Source: Holophagales bacterium
Lineage (GTDB): Bacteria; Acidobacteriota; Thermoanaerobaculia; UBA5066
Direction of reading: 5' to 3'
Assembly: GCA_016716705.1 (NCBI GenBank)
Contig: JADJVF010000013.1
Location: 1 to 64,000 of the forward strand
DNA: 64,000 nucleotides
Below the pieces are notes generated by a model. That model ran no database searches. It saw only the letters and a program-made list of their open reading frames with translations, and was not told the origin of the DNA. The translations under genes were made by a program, and so were the position numbers. Below are positions 18,902-27,409 of the stretch, piece after piece. Numbering within the stretch: the stretch's first letter is position 1; each line of letters starts with the position of its first letter.

Positions 18902-19861
18902 CTAGAGGGAGAGGAGCGAGAAGGCGTAGGCCTCGGCCGCCAGGCGGGGATTCCGGCGCGAGTCGGGCAGGTCGGCGGCCTCGAGGAGGGCCCTGCTCGC
19001 GGCCTCGAGGAGGGCGCCGGTCCCGGCTTCCGAGAGGAGCGCCAGGTCCTTGTAGCGTTCGGCGTGGAGGACCGTCCGACCCGCCGGGTCCGTCCCCGCC
19101 GCCACCGCGTCCCTCAGGATCCGGGCGAGGAGGCCGAAGCGATCGGCGGTCGCGGCGGCATCTTCAGCAGCCAGCCTCGCGGCCAGGACGAGCGCCCAGC
19201 CGGTCGAACCCGTCAGGAAGACGCCCGAGGCGGCCTCGAGAAGCGCGTCTCGCGAGGTGCGCTCGGCCGCGAGGTCGAGGTCGAGGGCTTCCTCCTCTCC
19301 CGCGGGGCGGAAGGCGGCGCGGGCGGCGGCCTCCTCGGGAGACATTCCCTGCGCGACGAGAGAGGCGACGAGCGTCTCCCGCGAAGGGGACGGGAGCCGC
19401 CGGAGGACGAGGCGGGAGAGGATCGTCGGGGGGAGCAGGCGCGGCCGGGCCGCGGTGAGGACGAACCGGGCGCGGGACGGGGGTTCCTCGAGGACCTTCA
19501 GGAGCGCGCTGAAGGCCGCCGCCTCCGTCCTGTCGACGTCGAGGAGGACGAGGACCCGCAGGGCGGCCTCGTACGGGTTCCGGAAGGCGTCCGAGGCGAG
19601 GGCCCTCACGAGCGCCGTCGGGATCGTGGTCTCCTTCGAGGTCGACGACTCGTCGAAGGCCGGGGTGTTCGCGCGCCGGCTCGCCTCGGGGGCTGCGACG
19701 AGGAGGTCGGGGTGCTCGCGCCGGGCGACCCTGCGGCAGTCGTTGCAGGCCGTGCTCCGGTCGCCGCTCCGGCAGAGGAGCCCGGCCGCGACGTCGAGCG
19801 CCTCGGCCTCGAGGCGCCGGGAGCCGCGCCCGGTCAGGAGCAGGACGGGGACGTCGGTCAT
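18902..19861 (-). CDS. holB: DNA polymerase III delta' subunit
   Basis: 319-residue AAA+ clamp-loader subunit. The N-terminus VPVLLLTGRGSRRLEAEALD is a degenerate P-loop region, as usual for delta'. A cysteine cluster (CRSGDRSTACNDC) represents the zinc module, and SALLKVLEEPPSRARFVLT is the conserved LLK-LEEPP segment of clamp loaders. The C-terminal 130 residues form the helical collar. It overlaps tmk by four bases in the common tmk-holB order, which supports the assignment over a gamma/tau paralog. Confidence 0.9.
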   Translation of the reverse strand: MTDVPVLLLTGRGSRRLEAEALDVAAGLLCRSGDRSTACNDCRRVARREHPDLLVAAPEASRRANTPAFDESSTSKETTIPTALVRALASDAFRNPYEAALRVLVLLDVDRTEAAAFSALLKVLEEPPSRARFVLTAARPRLLPPTILSRLVLRRLPSPSRETLVASLVAQGMSPEEAAARAAFRPAGEEEALDLDLAAERTSRDALLEAASGVFLTGSTGWALVLAARLAAEDAAATADRFGLLARILRDAVAAGTDPAGRTVLHAERYKDLALLSEAGTGALLEAASRALLEAADLPDSRRNPRLAAEAYAFSLLSL

Positions 19862-20511
19862 CGGGCCTTCAGGAAGGCGTCGAAGTCGGCGGCCAGGAGC
19901 CCGGCCAGCTCGTCCGGCCGCTTCGTCCCGTCGAGGACGCAGAAGCGCCCCGGCTCGCGCCGGGCGCGGGAGAGGTACGCCGCCCGGACGCGGCGGTGGA
20001 AGGCGAGCGCCTCGCGCTCGATCCGGTCCTTCCCGCTCCGGGAGGCCGTGACGCGGGCCAGTCCCGTCTCGGGGGGGCAGTCGAAGAGGTAGGTCCGGTC
20101 GGGCTCGCGCCCGCAGAAGCGTTCGTGGAGGAAGTCGACGAGCTCCTCGCCGATCCGGCGCCCCGCTCCCTGGTAGGCGCGCGAGGCGTCCGTGTAGCGG
20201 TCGCAGAGGACGACCGTTCCGGCGGCGAGCGCGGGCTCGATCGACTCCGTCAGGTGCTGCCTCCGGTCGGCGAACATCAGGAGGAGCTCGGCCCGAGGGT
20301 CGATCTCACCGGAATGGAGGAGGAGGCGGCGCAACCGGACCCCCGTCGGCGTGCCGCCGGGCTGGCGCGTCACGAGGAGGGGGACGCCGAGGCGACGCAG
20401 GCGCCTCGCGAGGAGCCGGAGCTGGGTCGTCTTGCCGGAGCCCTCGATCCCCTCGAAAGTGACGAAGGGGCCCTTGAGCCTGCGGATCCTCACGAGGCGC
20501 GATTCTCGCAT
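19858..20511 (-). CDS. tmk: thymidylate kinase
   Basis: 217 residues. Phosphorylates dTMP to dTDP with ATP in the cytoplasm. The P-loop reads FEGIEGSGKTTQ near residue 19, followed by TRQPGGTPTG (usually TREPGGT; the Glu-to-Gln change is a mild oddity) and DRYTDASRAYQGAGR, which carries the DRY motif and thymine-binding contacts. Length is normal. Upstream of and overlapping holB, forming a two-gene operon; divergent from the phosphatase gene at 20601. Confidence 0.95.
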   Translation of the reverse strand: MRESRLVRIRRLKGPFVTFEGIEGSGKTTQLRLLARRLRRLGVPLLVTRQPGGTPTGVRLRRLLLHSGEIDPRAELLLMFADRRQHLTESIEPALAAGTVVLCDRYTDASRAYQGAGRRIGEELVDFLHERFCGREPDRTYLFDCPPETGLARVTASRSGKDRIEREALAFHRRVRAAYLSRARREPGRFCVLDGTKRPDELAGLLAADFDAFLKAR

Positions 20512-20552
20512 GCAGGGCGACGCCCCCGCCGAACCGGCCAGTACGGCCTCCG

Positions 20553-20558
20553 TATACT
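20553..20558 (+). promoter_or_regulatory. possible -10 element (TATACT) for the phosphatase gene
   Basis: TATACT lies in the 89-bp gap between divergent tmk and the gene at 20601, giving a leader near 36 nt. No clear -35 is seen 17 bp upstream. A near-palindrome surrounds it (CAGTACGG and CCGTATACTG). Confidence 0.35.
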
Positions 20559-20600
20559 GAAGCGCCTTCCGACTTTGCCGCAGAACGAGAGAAACAGGAC

Positions 20601-23171
20601 GTGACCCACGCCCCGCCCGCAGCCCGCCGGAGGGCCATCGTCCTTTTCGGAGCTCTCGGTGCGCTCATCGCCCTGATGTCGGTCGCCGACATGTTCCTGC
20701 CGAAGGCGTGGGACGGCGTCGTTCCCGACCCCTACGCCGAGGGCGCGATCCACGTGCGGGCCGTCGTGCCCGGGGGACCGGCGGCGGCGGCCGGGATCCG
20801 GTCCGGCGACACGCTCCTCGGCATCGGGCGGAGAATGCTGAATTCTCCCGCCGAGGCGGCCTCCGAGCTCGGACGGCACGCCGCGAAGGAAACCGTCCCT
20901 TACCTGGTCAAGCGGGGAGAGCAGGTCCTCGAGCTCCAGCTGGTCCTCTCGCCCTACCGGCTCGGCTCGGCGGCCTACGTCTACTACGCCCTGCTCGGGG
21001 CGCTGTTCTTCGGGCTCGGGCTCTTCGTCTACTCCGGAGCGCGGGGGATGCCGCGGCGGAGGTCTTCTTCCTCCTCTGCGTCCTCTTCATGCTCTTCTTC
21101 GTCTGCCGGCTCCGCCCTTCGAGCTACTACTGGATCGACTATTTCGTCCAGGTGGCCGGCACTCTCGCCCTCTTTCTCCTCGGCGCGGTCTTCCTCCACT
21201 TCTTCCTCCTCTTCCCGCACCGGAAGGTCTTCCGCTTCGCCGACCCGCGTCCCGGGAGAGGAAGCCCCGGCGGCGCCGCTCGTCCTCATCCAGCGCTTCC
21301 TCAACGGGTCGCCCGCGCTCTTCGTTCTTCTCTACACGCTCCCCCCCGCCTTCTACGCCCTCCAGATGGCGGCGCTCAGGCGGACCGGGGATCGCTCCGG
21401 CCTCGTCTACGGGGCACCTCGGGCGAACTGGATCCTCCTGGCCGACTACCTCGTCCTCGGGCTCCTGGCCCTCGCGCACTCCTGGTGGACGGCGCGCGAG
21501 AAGACGACGCGACGTCCGATCCTCGTCCTGCTGCTCGGCACGCTCGGCGGCATCGTCCCGTTCGTCCTCTTCGCCGTCTACTTCCCGTCGCTCTTCCGCG
21601 ACGAGCGGTACCTGGCGTGGGGCGTCGTCCCGATGGCCCTCGTGCCGCTCACGTTCGCCTTCGCGATCGTGAGGTTCCGGCTCTTCGACGTGCAGCTCAT
21701 CGTCGGCAAGTCGATCGTCTACGCGATCCTGACGGCGATCGTCACCGGCCTCTACGCCCTGGCCGTCGTGGCGGGAAACGCCATCGTCTCCTCGCGGACG
21801 CTCTTCTCTTCGCCCCTCTTCGCCTTCGCGTTCGGCCTCGCGGTCGTCCTCCTCTTCGACCCGCTCCGAAGGCGGATGCAGGCGATCGTCGACCGGGTGT
21901 TCTTCCGCGACCGGGCCGACTTCCAGGCCGCGTTCCTCGACATGAGCCGCCAGGTCGTCGCCCAGCTGGATCGCGGGAAGATGCAGCAGCTCCTGACGGA
22001 GCGGACGGCCGACCTTCTCCGCCTGACCCGCCTCGACCTCCTGACGCCGCGGCCCGAAGACGGTGCCCTCTCCGACCCGCGACGCGGCGAGGAGGCCCTT
22101 CCGGTGGGTGCGGCGCTCGGCCGGATGCTCGCCGACCGGGACGCTCCGATCGTCCTGCGCGACCTCGACCCGGCGAGCCTCGACCCGGCCTCGAGGAGTT
22201 TCCTGAAGACGCAGCTCGGCAGGGGCGTGCGGCTCCTCGTCCCGGTCGCCACGCGCGGCCGGCTCCTGGGAGTCCTCGCGGCCGGAGCGAAGAAATCGGA
22301 AGAGGAGTTCCACCGGGAAGACCTCGACCACCTCGCGACGATCGCGAACCAGGGGGCGCTCGGCCTCGAGGTGGCGGCGCTCCACGAGCAGCTGACGCGC
22401 CGGGCGGAGGTCGAGCGCGACCTCGAGATCGCCCGCGACATCCAGATGAGCCTCTTCCCCCGCGAGCTGCCGAAGATCGCGGGAATCGAGCTCTACGGCG
22501 TCAGCATCCCGGCGAAGGTCGTCGGCGGCGACTTCTACGACTTCCTGCCGGTCGACGGCGGGTTCGACGGGCGCGTCGCGCTCGTCGTCGGCGACGTCTC
22601 GGGAAAGTCGATCCCGGCCTCGCTCCTGATGGTCGCCGCCAAGGAGATCGTCTACGCCCGGGCCATGCAGGACCCCGAGCCGTCGACGGTCTTCCGCGAG
22701 TCGAACCGGCGGATCTACGAGATCAAGCGGAGGATGTTCGTCTCGCTCGGCTACTTCCTCTACGACCCGGTCGAGCTGACCCTCCACTACTCCGTCGGCG
22801 GGCAGCCGTCGCCCCTCGTCGTCCGCGGCGGCGAGGTGACGGAGATCCCGCACCCCGTCAGCCGCCTTCCCCTCGGCGCGCTCAAGGACACGACCTACGA
22901 CGCGATGACCTTCTGGCTCCGCAGGGGCGACCTCCTCCTCTTCTACACCGACGGCCTGAACGAGGCGATGTCGGTCGAGAGCGCCTTCTTCGGCGACGAG
23001 CGGCTCAAGGCCTCCCTCGTGCGCCATTCCGCCGCACCCCTGCCCGAGATGGCCGAGGAGATCCTGGAGGACATCCGGCAGTTCACATTCGGCGCCGAGC
23101 AGTCGGACGACGCGACGTTCGTCCTGATGAGGGTCACGGGGGCGAAACCCGCCGCGACCGGAGTCGTATAG
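20601..23171 (+). CDS. PDZ-like / multi-pass membrane / GAF / SpoIIE-type PP2C phosphatase; two compensating indels at 21043-21260
   Basis: 856 residues. The GTG start is followed by a transmembrane helix, a PDZ-like segment (VRAVVPGGPAAAAGIRSGDT), then six or seven further helices to about residue 430, a GAF-like region (QAAFLDMSRQVVAQLDRGK) and a C-terminal PP2C domain (ARDIQMSLFPRELPKI, VVGGDFYDF, VGDVSGKSIPASLL, LLFYTDGLNEAM). Such RsbU/SpoIIE-like enzymes dephosphorylate STAS antagonists. Between 21047 and 21254 the printed frame is a Ser-rich tract, but the neighbouring frame gives hydrophobic helices (FFLLCVLFMLFFVCRL) that fit the fold, so two opposite indels have scrambled about 70 residues. 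Substrate may be the STAS protein coded at 27038, by inference. Confidence 0.88.
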   Translation: MTHAPPAARRRAIVLFGALGALIALMSVADMFLPKAWDGVVPDPYAEGAIHVRAVVPGGPAAAAGIRSGDTLLGIGRRMLNSPAEAASELGRHAAKETVPYLVKRGEQVLELQLVLSPYRLGSAAYVYYALLGALFFGLGLFVYSGARGMPRRRSSSSSASSSCSSSSAGSALRATTGSTISSRWPALSPSFSSARSSSTSSSSSRTGRSSASPTRVPGEEAPAAPLVLIQRFLNGSPALFVLLYTLPPAFYALQMAALRRTGDRSGLVYGAPRANWILLADYLVLGLLALAHSWWTAREKTTRRPILVLLLGTLGGIVPFVLFAVYFPSLFRDERYLAWGVVPMALVPLTFAFAIVRFRLFDVQLIVGKSIVYAILTAIVTGLYALAVVAGNAIVSSRTLFSSPLFAFAFGLAVVLLFDPLRRRMQAIVDRVFFRDRADFQAAFLDMSRQVVAQLDRGKMQQLLTERTADLLRLTRLDLLTPRPEDGALSDPRRGEEALPVGAALGRMLADRDAPIVLRDLDPASLDPASRSFLKTQLGRGVRLLVPVATRGRLLGVLAAGAKKSEEEFHREDLDHLATIANQGALGLEVAALHEQLTRRAEVERDLEIARDIQMSLFPRELPKIAGIELYGVSIPAKVVGGDFYDFLPVDGGFDGRVALVVGDVSGKSIPASLLMVAAKEIVYARAMQDPEPSTVFRESNRRIYEIKRRMFVSLGYFLYDPVELTLHYSVGGQPSPLVVRGGEVTEIPHPVSRLPLGALKDTTYDAMTFWLRRGDLLLFYTDGLNEAMSVESAFFGDERLKASLVRHSAAPLPEMAEEILEDIRQFTFGAEQSDDATFVLMRVTGAKPAATGVV

Positions 23172-23172
23172 T
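23167..23172 (+). promoter_or_regulatory. possible -10 element (TATAGT) for the TPR gene
   Basis: TATAGT overlaps the stop of the phosphatase gene, 37 nt before the GTG at 23209, and is the only AT-rich patch in the gap. No clear -35. Confidence 0.25.
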
Positions 23173-23208
23173 TTTCTGGGCCCCTTCGGCCCGGGAAGGC
23201 ACAAGTCC

Positions 23209-24627
23209 GTGACGAAGCCGCGCCTGAAGAAGACCGTCCTGACCGCCGTCGCCCTCGTGGCGCTCGGTGCGGGTACCGCGGCGGCCGTCCTCGCCCGGAG
23301 CGGGCGCGACGTGACGACGACGTCGGCGGAGGCTTACGAGCTCTACCAGAAGGGCCTCGAGGACGAGCGGCGGATGTACCACAAGGACGCCCTCGCCGCG
23401 TACGCGAAGGCGCTCGAGCTCGACCCCCACTTCTCGATGGCCACGCTCCGGCTCGCCGGCAACCTCGCGGGCCGGGACCGCGAGCGGGCCCGGTCGCTCG
23501 TCCAGTGCGTCTCCCGCAACCCGGGGAACCTCAACGAGCGGGAGAAGCTCTTCCTCGCCGTCTTCGAGGCCGAGCTCATCGCAAAGGATCAGAAGAAGTC
23601 CGGAGAGCTGATCCGGGAGTACGTCCGCCGCTTCCCGGACGACCCGGAGGGCTACTTCCGCCTGGCCGGCGTCCTGATGCGCGAAGGGAAGACCGAGGAG
23701 ATGCTCGCGACCTACGAGCGGCTCCTCTCCCTCGACCCGAACCAGGCCACGGCCTACAACTCGCTGGGTTACCACTACATCGGACGCCGGGATTTCGTGA
23801 AGGGGGAGGACTACCTCAAGCGGTACCGCTTCCTCGCTCCCGACCAGGCGAATCCGTACGACTCCCTCGGGGAGCTCTACGCGAACACCGGGCGCTACGC
23901 CGAAGCCGAAGAGCACCTGACACGGGCGCTTCAGATCCGGCCGGACTTCTTTCCGGCCGTCGGTCACCTCGGGACCGTGGAAATCGGAAGGGGGAATCCG
24001 GAGGCCGCGGCCGGCTACTTCCGCCGTGCGGCGGAGATGTCGGAGTCCTGGAAGGAAAAGCTGGCGTTCGTCGGCGCCGCGGCGTCGGCGCTCCTCGACG
24101 CGGGGCGTCCGGACGACGCGCTCGCGGTGCTCGACGAGGCCGCGGCTGCCCCGCCGACGTCTTCGCCGAAGGACGGTTTCTACTTCCGGTACCACCTCAT
24201 CCGGTCGCGGGCGGTCGTCCTCGCGCTCGCGGGGCGGTCCGCGGAGGCCGAAACGGAGCTCGAGCTTCTTCCCGCCGTACCCGCCGATCTCGAGGCGAAG
24301 GAGAAGGAAGGGCTCCAGAAGAGCCTTCTCGGGCCGAGGGCGGCCATCGCGGGCGCACGGGGAGACCTCGAGGGGGCTGTCCGCACGCTTCGCGAGCTCC
24401 TGGTCGAGGACAAGGAAAGCGATGTCGGGAGCTTCCCCTACTACCCGGGGACGTTCCGCGCTCGCGTCCGTCTCGCAGACGCCCTCGTCGCCCTCGGCCG
24501 GCCCGACGAGGCTCGGGAGGAGCTGCGGCCCGTTCTCGCCATCAACCCGCGCTTCGCCCCGGCGCTCGCCGTGGTCGCCCGGATCGAGGGGCGCGCCGCC
24601 GACGCCGAGGGGTCCGCCGGGCGCTGA
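23209..24627 (+). CDS. exported or membrane-anchored TPR protein
   Basis: 472 residues. N-terminal anchor or signal (VLTAVALVALGAGTAAAVLA) and then roughly nine TPR units, for example AYELYQKGLEDERRMYHKDA, ATAYNSLGYHYIGRRDFVKG and PYDSLGELYANTGRYAEAEE. TPR arrays mediate protein contacts; no enzyme motif is present. It begins 37 bp after the phosphatase and ends 1 bp before the sigma-54 activator ATG (TGACATG), so it is cotranscribed with a regulator and may pass a periplasmic or envelope signal. Specific role unknown. Confidence 0.85.
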   Translation: MTKPRLKKTVLTAVALVALGAGTAAAVLARSGRDVTTTSAEAYELYQKGLEDERRMYHKDALAAYAKALELDPHFSMATLRLAGNLAGRDRERARSLVQCVSRNPGNLNEREKLFLAVFEAELIAKDQKKSGELIREYVRRFPDDPEGYFRLAGVLMREGKTEEMLATYERLLSLDPNQATAYNSLGYHYIGRRDFVKGEDYLKRYRFLAPDQANPYDSLGELYANTGRYAEAEEHLTRALQIRPDFFPAVGHLGTVEIGRGNPEAAAGYFRRAAEMSESWKEKLAFVGAAASALLDAGRPDDALAVLDEAAAAPPTSSPKDGFYFRYHLIRSRAVVLALAGRSAEAETELELLPAVPADLEAKEKEGLQKSLLGPRAAIAGARGDLEGAVRTLRELLVEDKESDVGSFPYYPGTFRARVRLADALVALGRPDEAREELRPVLAINPRFAPALAVVARIEGRAADAEGSAGR

Positions 24628-24628
24628 C

Positions 24629-26116
24629 ATGGCGGTCCGGGACGCCCGCGCCAGCGAGTCGTTCGACCTCCGCAAGAAGGTCCTCCGCCTCGAGACCCTC
24701 TACGACGTCTCCCGGGCGCTCAACGTCCTGCGAGAGGAGCAGGCGCTCGTCGACGAGATCGTGGCGCGGACCGTCTCGCTGCTGGACGCCGAGCGGGGAT
24801 TCGGGGTCGTCTTCGAGGAGCACGGCAGCCCCTCCGTCATCTCCACCGTCGGCTTCCCCTCCTTTCCGGGAGCCCTTGCCGCGGCGTCCGACCCGTTCGT
24901 CCTCGACCTCTGCCGGGCGCGCGGGCCGCTCTCGCGGACGGACGAGACGATCCTGGGAACCGCGGCGGGGACCGTCGCCGGGGCGGCGCTCGTCGTGAGG
25001 GACCGGGTCCTCGGCGTCGTCGTCGCGCTCGACCGGGAAGCCCGCGGGGGGCCCGGCGCCGCCTTCGACGAGGGGGATCGGCGATTCCTCGAGTCGGTCG
25101 CCGCGCTCGCGGCGCCGGCGCTCGACGCGCTTCGGCAGCTCCGCGCGCTCGAGGCCGACGTCGACCGCCTCCGCGAGGAGAACCGCGCGCTGAAGGGGTC
25201 TCTCGGCATCGACGACCTTCTCGTCGGGGAGTCGGCGGGAATGCGGCGCGTCAAGGAGCTCGTAGTCAGAGCCGCCGCGTCGCGGGTCGGCGTCCTGGTG
25301 CGGGGAGAGAGCGGCACCGGCAAGGAGCTCGTCGCCAGGCTCCTCCACTCCGCCTCGCCTCGCCGCGACGCCCCCTTCCTGGCCCTGAACTGCGCCGCCG
25401 TTCCCGAGACTCTCCTCGAGGCCGAACTCTTCGGCATAGAACGGGGCGTTGCGACGGGAGTCGAGGCCCGCCTCGGGAAGTTCGAGCTGGCGAGCGGCGG
25501 GACGATCTTCCTCGACGAGATCGCCGATGCCCCGCTCGCGATCCAGGCCAAGCTCCTCAGGGTCCTCCAGGAGCGCGAGATCGAACGGATCGGCGGGAGG
25601 CGACGGATTCCCGTCGACGTCCGGGTCGTGGCCGCGACGAATATCGATCTCGAGAAGGCGATTCGCGAGCGGCGCTTTCGCGAAGACCTCTACTACCGGA
25701 TTCGCGTCGTGGAGATCCCGCTCCCGCCGCTCAGAGACCGGCGAGAGGACATCCCGCGCCTCATCGGACACTTCCTCTCCAGGATTGCTTCGCGCGAAGG
25801 CCGGCGCCCGAAGGCGCTGACGCGAGAGGCGGTCGCCCGTCTCCTCGACTATCCCTTCCCGGGAAACGTCCGGGAGCTGGAAAACCTCCTCGAAGGATCG
25901 GCCGCGCTCGTCCCGGGCGACACGATCGAAGCCGGCGACCTGCAGCTTGGGACCTCCCGGCCTGCCGAGGGCTCGAACGGCTCCCTCGACCTCGCCACCC
26001 TCGAGATCCAGCACATCCGGCGCGTCCTGGAGTCGGTGGGCGGGAACAAGAGCGAGGCGGCGAGGATTCTCGGGATCAACCGTCGCACTCTCTACCGAAA
26101 GAATGTGGCAAATTAG
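24629..26116 (+). CDS. sigma-54-dependent activator with GAF-like sensor domain
   Basis: 495 residues. Residues 15-175 form a GAF-like domain opening with RLETLYDVSRALNVLREEQA. An AAA+ domain follows (about 195-425): Walker A GESGTGKE, Walker B GGTIFLDEIA, sensor-region RVVAATNIDLEK, and arginine finger region FREDLYYRIRV. The sigma-54 contact loop reads GVATGV instead of GAFTGA, a variant known from a GAF-containing subclass. The C-terminal Fis-type HTH is GGNKSEAARILGINRRTLYR. Immediately downstream are a 12-bp palindrome and a -24/-12 promoter, so it probably activates the operon at 26342. Confidence 0.95.
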   Translation: MAVRDARASESFDLRKKVLRLETLYDVSRALNVLREEQALVDEIVARTVSLLDAERGFGVVFEEHGSPSVISTVGFPSFPGALAAASDPFVLDLCRARGPLSRTDETILGTAAGTVAGAALVVRDRVLGVVVALDREARGGPGAAFDEGDRRFLESVAALAAPALDALRQLRALEADVDRLREENRALKGSLGIDDLLVGESAGMRRVKELVVRAAASRVGVLVRGESGTGKELVARLLHSASPRRDAPFLALNCAAVPETLLEAELFGIERGVATGVEARLGKFELASGGTIFLDEIADAPLAIQAKLLRVLQEREIERIGGRRRIPVDVRVVAATNIDLEKAIRERRFREDLYYRIRVVEIPLPPLRDRREDIPRLIGHFLSRIASREGRRPKALTREAVARLLDYPFPGNVRELENLLEGSAALVPGDTIEAGDLQLGTSRPAEGSNGSLDLATLEIQHIRRVLESVGGNKSEAARILGINRRTLYRKNVAN

Positions 26117-26138
26117 CGCATTGGGCCAATATGCCGCA

Positions 26139-26150
26139 ATTTACGTAAAT
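26139..26150. promoter_or_regulatory. perfect 12-bp palindrome, candidate activator site
   Basis: ATTTACGTAAAT is fully self-complementary and lies about 180 bp before the predicted start of transcription, within the normal range for an upstream activator sequence of a Fis-type sigma-54 activator. Only one copy is seen; AT-rich palindromes stand out in this GC-rich DNA. Confidence 0.5.
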
Positions 26151-26302
26151 AGCCATTTATCAAGTGCTTGTTGCCTGTGGTCACGCGAGCTAGACGTGGT
26201 GCGACATTTGGACACGATTGATGGCGAGGCCGGATCCGAACTATTTATCTAAGTCGTTCATTTTGAATAGCTTGCGCACGCGTTTCGGCCCGGGGTGCGA
26301 TC

Positions 26303-26317
26303 TGGCGCGGGTGTTGC
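26303..26317 (+). promoter_or_regulatory. sigma-54-like -24/-12 promoter
   Basis: TGGCGCGGGTGTTGC fits TGGCAC-N5-TTGC with GG and GC 12 nt apart. Predicted start near 26329, just before the ribosome-binding site of the small ORF at 26342. Placement directly behind a sigma-54 activator gene makes this the best-supported of the promoter calls, together with the one at 46550. Confidence 0.65.
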
Positions 26318-26341
26318 GTCATTCCGTCGCGGGAGGAGTCG

Positions 26342-26566
26342 ATGGAACGCAGCGCGGATCGGTTCGATCGTCGGGTGGCGGTCTCGCGAGCGGAGTGTCC
26401 GCGGGAAGCTGCCGGGTGGTCGGAAGCGACCAGTGACGAGCAGGGGCTTCCTCTCGGCCTGCTGGTCCTCCTTGCCGGAGAGATCGTGGCGTTCGCGGCG
26501 CTCGCGGCGTCGGGTAACATGCCCTCGATCGTTTCCGTGCTTTACCGAGCGCTCCTGACGCTCTGA
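26342..26566 (+). CDS. small membrane protein of unknown function
   Basis: 74 residues. ATG at 26342 has the strongest ribosome-binding site in the region (GGGAGGAG, 3 nt upstream). The N-terminal half is charged; residues 36-58 are one hydrophobic helix (LGLLVLLAGEIVAFAALAA) followed by a short C-terminal amphipathic helix. No family recognised. It sits directly behind a -24/-12 promoter and 18 bp before the RsbW-like gene, so it would be the first product of that operon. It may be a membrane tether or sensor, but nothing in the sequence proves it. Confidence 0.6.
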   Translation: MERSADRFDRRVAVSRAECPREAAGWSEATSDEQGLPLGLLVLLAGEIVAFAALAASGNMPSIVSVLYRALLTL

Positions 26567-26584
26567 CGAGTTAGCTTCTTGTCG

Positions 26585-27028
26585 ATGTCGACGGCCGAGC
26601 CCAGAGAGATCCATCTCACCATCCCGGTTGCGCCGGAGATGGAGATCGCCGCAACGGCCCAGGTCGCGGCCCTCGGCGAGTGGATGGAGCTCGGGCGCGA
26701 CAAGATCGACGAGGTGAAGATGGCCGTCGTCGAGGCCTGCATCAACGCTTTCGAGCACAGCGGGACCCTCGATCACAAGGTGGAGCTGAAATTCCGGGTC
26801 GCCTCGGAGAGCGGCGCGGACGGCGGACGGACGTTCCTGGAGGTCGACGTCCTGGACAACGGCCACGGGTTCGACCCTTCGCGGGTGACGGCCCCCCAGA
26901 TCGGCGAGAAGCTCCGCGCCCCCCACAAGCGGGGGTGGGGCCTCCGGATCATCCGGAGCCTCATGGACGACGTCAGGATCGTGAGCGGCGAGCGCGGGAC
27001 GATGATCGTGATGCGGAAGTACCGCTGA
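26585..27028 (+). CDS. RsbW-like anti-sigma serine kinase (HATPase)
   Basis: 147 residues, a single GHKL ATPase domain: N-box EACINAFEHS, G1 box DNGHGFDP and G2 box GWGLRIIRSL. This is the size and motif set of RsbW/SpoIIAB-type kinases, which phosphorylate a STAS antagonist and, when free, sequester a sigma factor or other partner. The ATG at 26585 is preferred to a TTG two codons upstream. Followed 9 bp later by a STAS gene and then by a PP2C gene, the classical partner-switch order. No sigma factor gene lies nearby, so the output partner is unknown. Confidence 0.9.
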   Translation: MSTAEPREIHLTIPVAPEMEIAATAQVAALGEWMELGRDKIDEVKMAVVEACINAFEHSGTLDHKVELKFRVASESGADGGRTFLEVDVLDNGHGFDPSRVTAPQIGEKLRAPHKRGWGLRIIRSLMDDVRIVSGERGTMIVMRKYR

Positions 27029-27037
27029 AGGGCGACG

Positions 27038-27400
27038 ATGAGCGAGACGCTGAAGGTGACCCTGGAGAAGCCCGATGGGGCGGTCGCAATCCTCCGGACG
27101 GACGGATACATCAACAACACCGGCGGGGAGGAGATCGCCCGCCAGGCCTACGCCCTCCTCGGGGAGGGAACGGTTCGGCTCCTGCTCGACCTCGAGAAGA
27201 CGAAGATCGTCAACTCGATCGGGATCTCGATCCTGATCGAGGTCCTGGAGAAGGTCCTCGACCAGGGCGGACGGCTCGCCTTCTGCCACCTGACCCCGAC
27301 GATCGAGAAGACGTTCCAGATCATGGGCCTCGCGCAGTACGCGAGGATCTTCCCGACGCCCGAGCCGGCGCTCTCATGGCTGCGCGGTGAGGCGGAGTAG
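27038..27400 (+). CDS. STAS-domain anti-sigma factor antagonist
   Basis: 120 residues, a single STAS domain. VRLLLDLEKTKIVNSIGISI carries the conserved serine region (NSIGIS, near residue 62) that is phosphorylated by RsbW-type kinases and dephosphorylated by SpoIIE/RsbU phosphatases. The C-terminus ends in TPEPALSWL as in other bacterial antagonists. Second gene of the kinase-antagonist-phosphatase set, with gaps of 9 bp on both sides. Predicted to release the unknown partner from the kinase when unphosphorylated. Confidence 0.92.
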   Translation: MSETLKVTLEKPDGAVAILRTDGYINNTGGEEIARQAYALLGEGTVRLLLDLEKTKIVNSIGISILIEVLEKVLDQGGRLAFCHLTPTIEKTFQIMGLAQYARIFPTPEPALSWLRGEAE

Positions 27401-27409
27401 AGCCGCCTC

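Larger units (their letters stand above)
26117..26341. other. AT-rich regulatory gap between activator and partner-switch operon
   Basis: 225 bp with clearly lower G+C than the surroundings, no credible long gene, and several symmetrical elements (ATTGGGCCAAT at 26120-26130 and the palindrome at 26139). Ends with the -24/-12 promoter and a strong ribosome-binding site GGGAGGAG at 26331-26338. Confidence 0.7.

Noticed and set aside
21087..23204. 705-codon open frame on the minus strand
   Set aside because: Antisense to the well-supported phosphatase gene; no recognisable domain.
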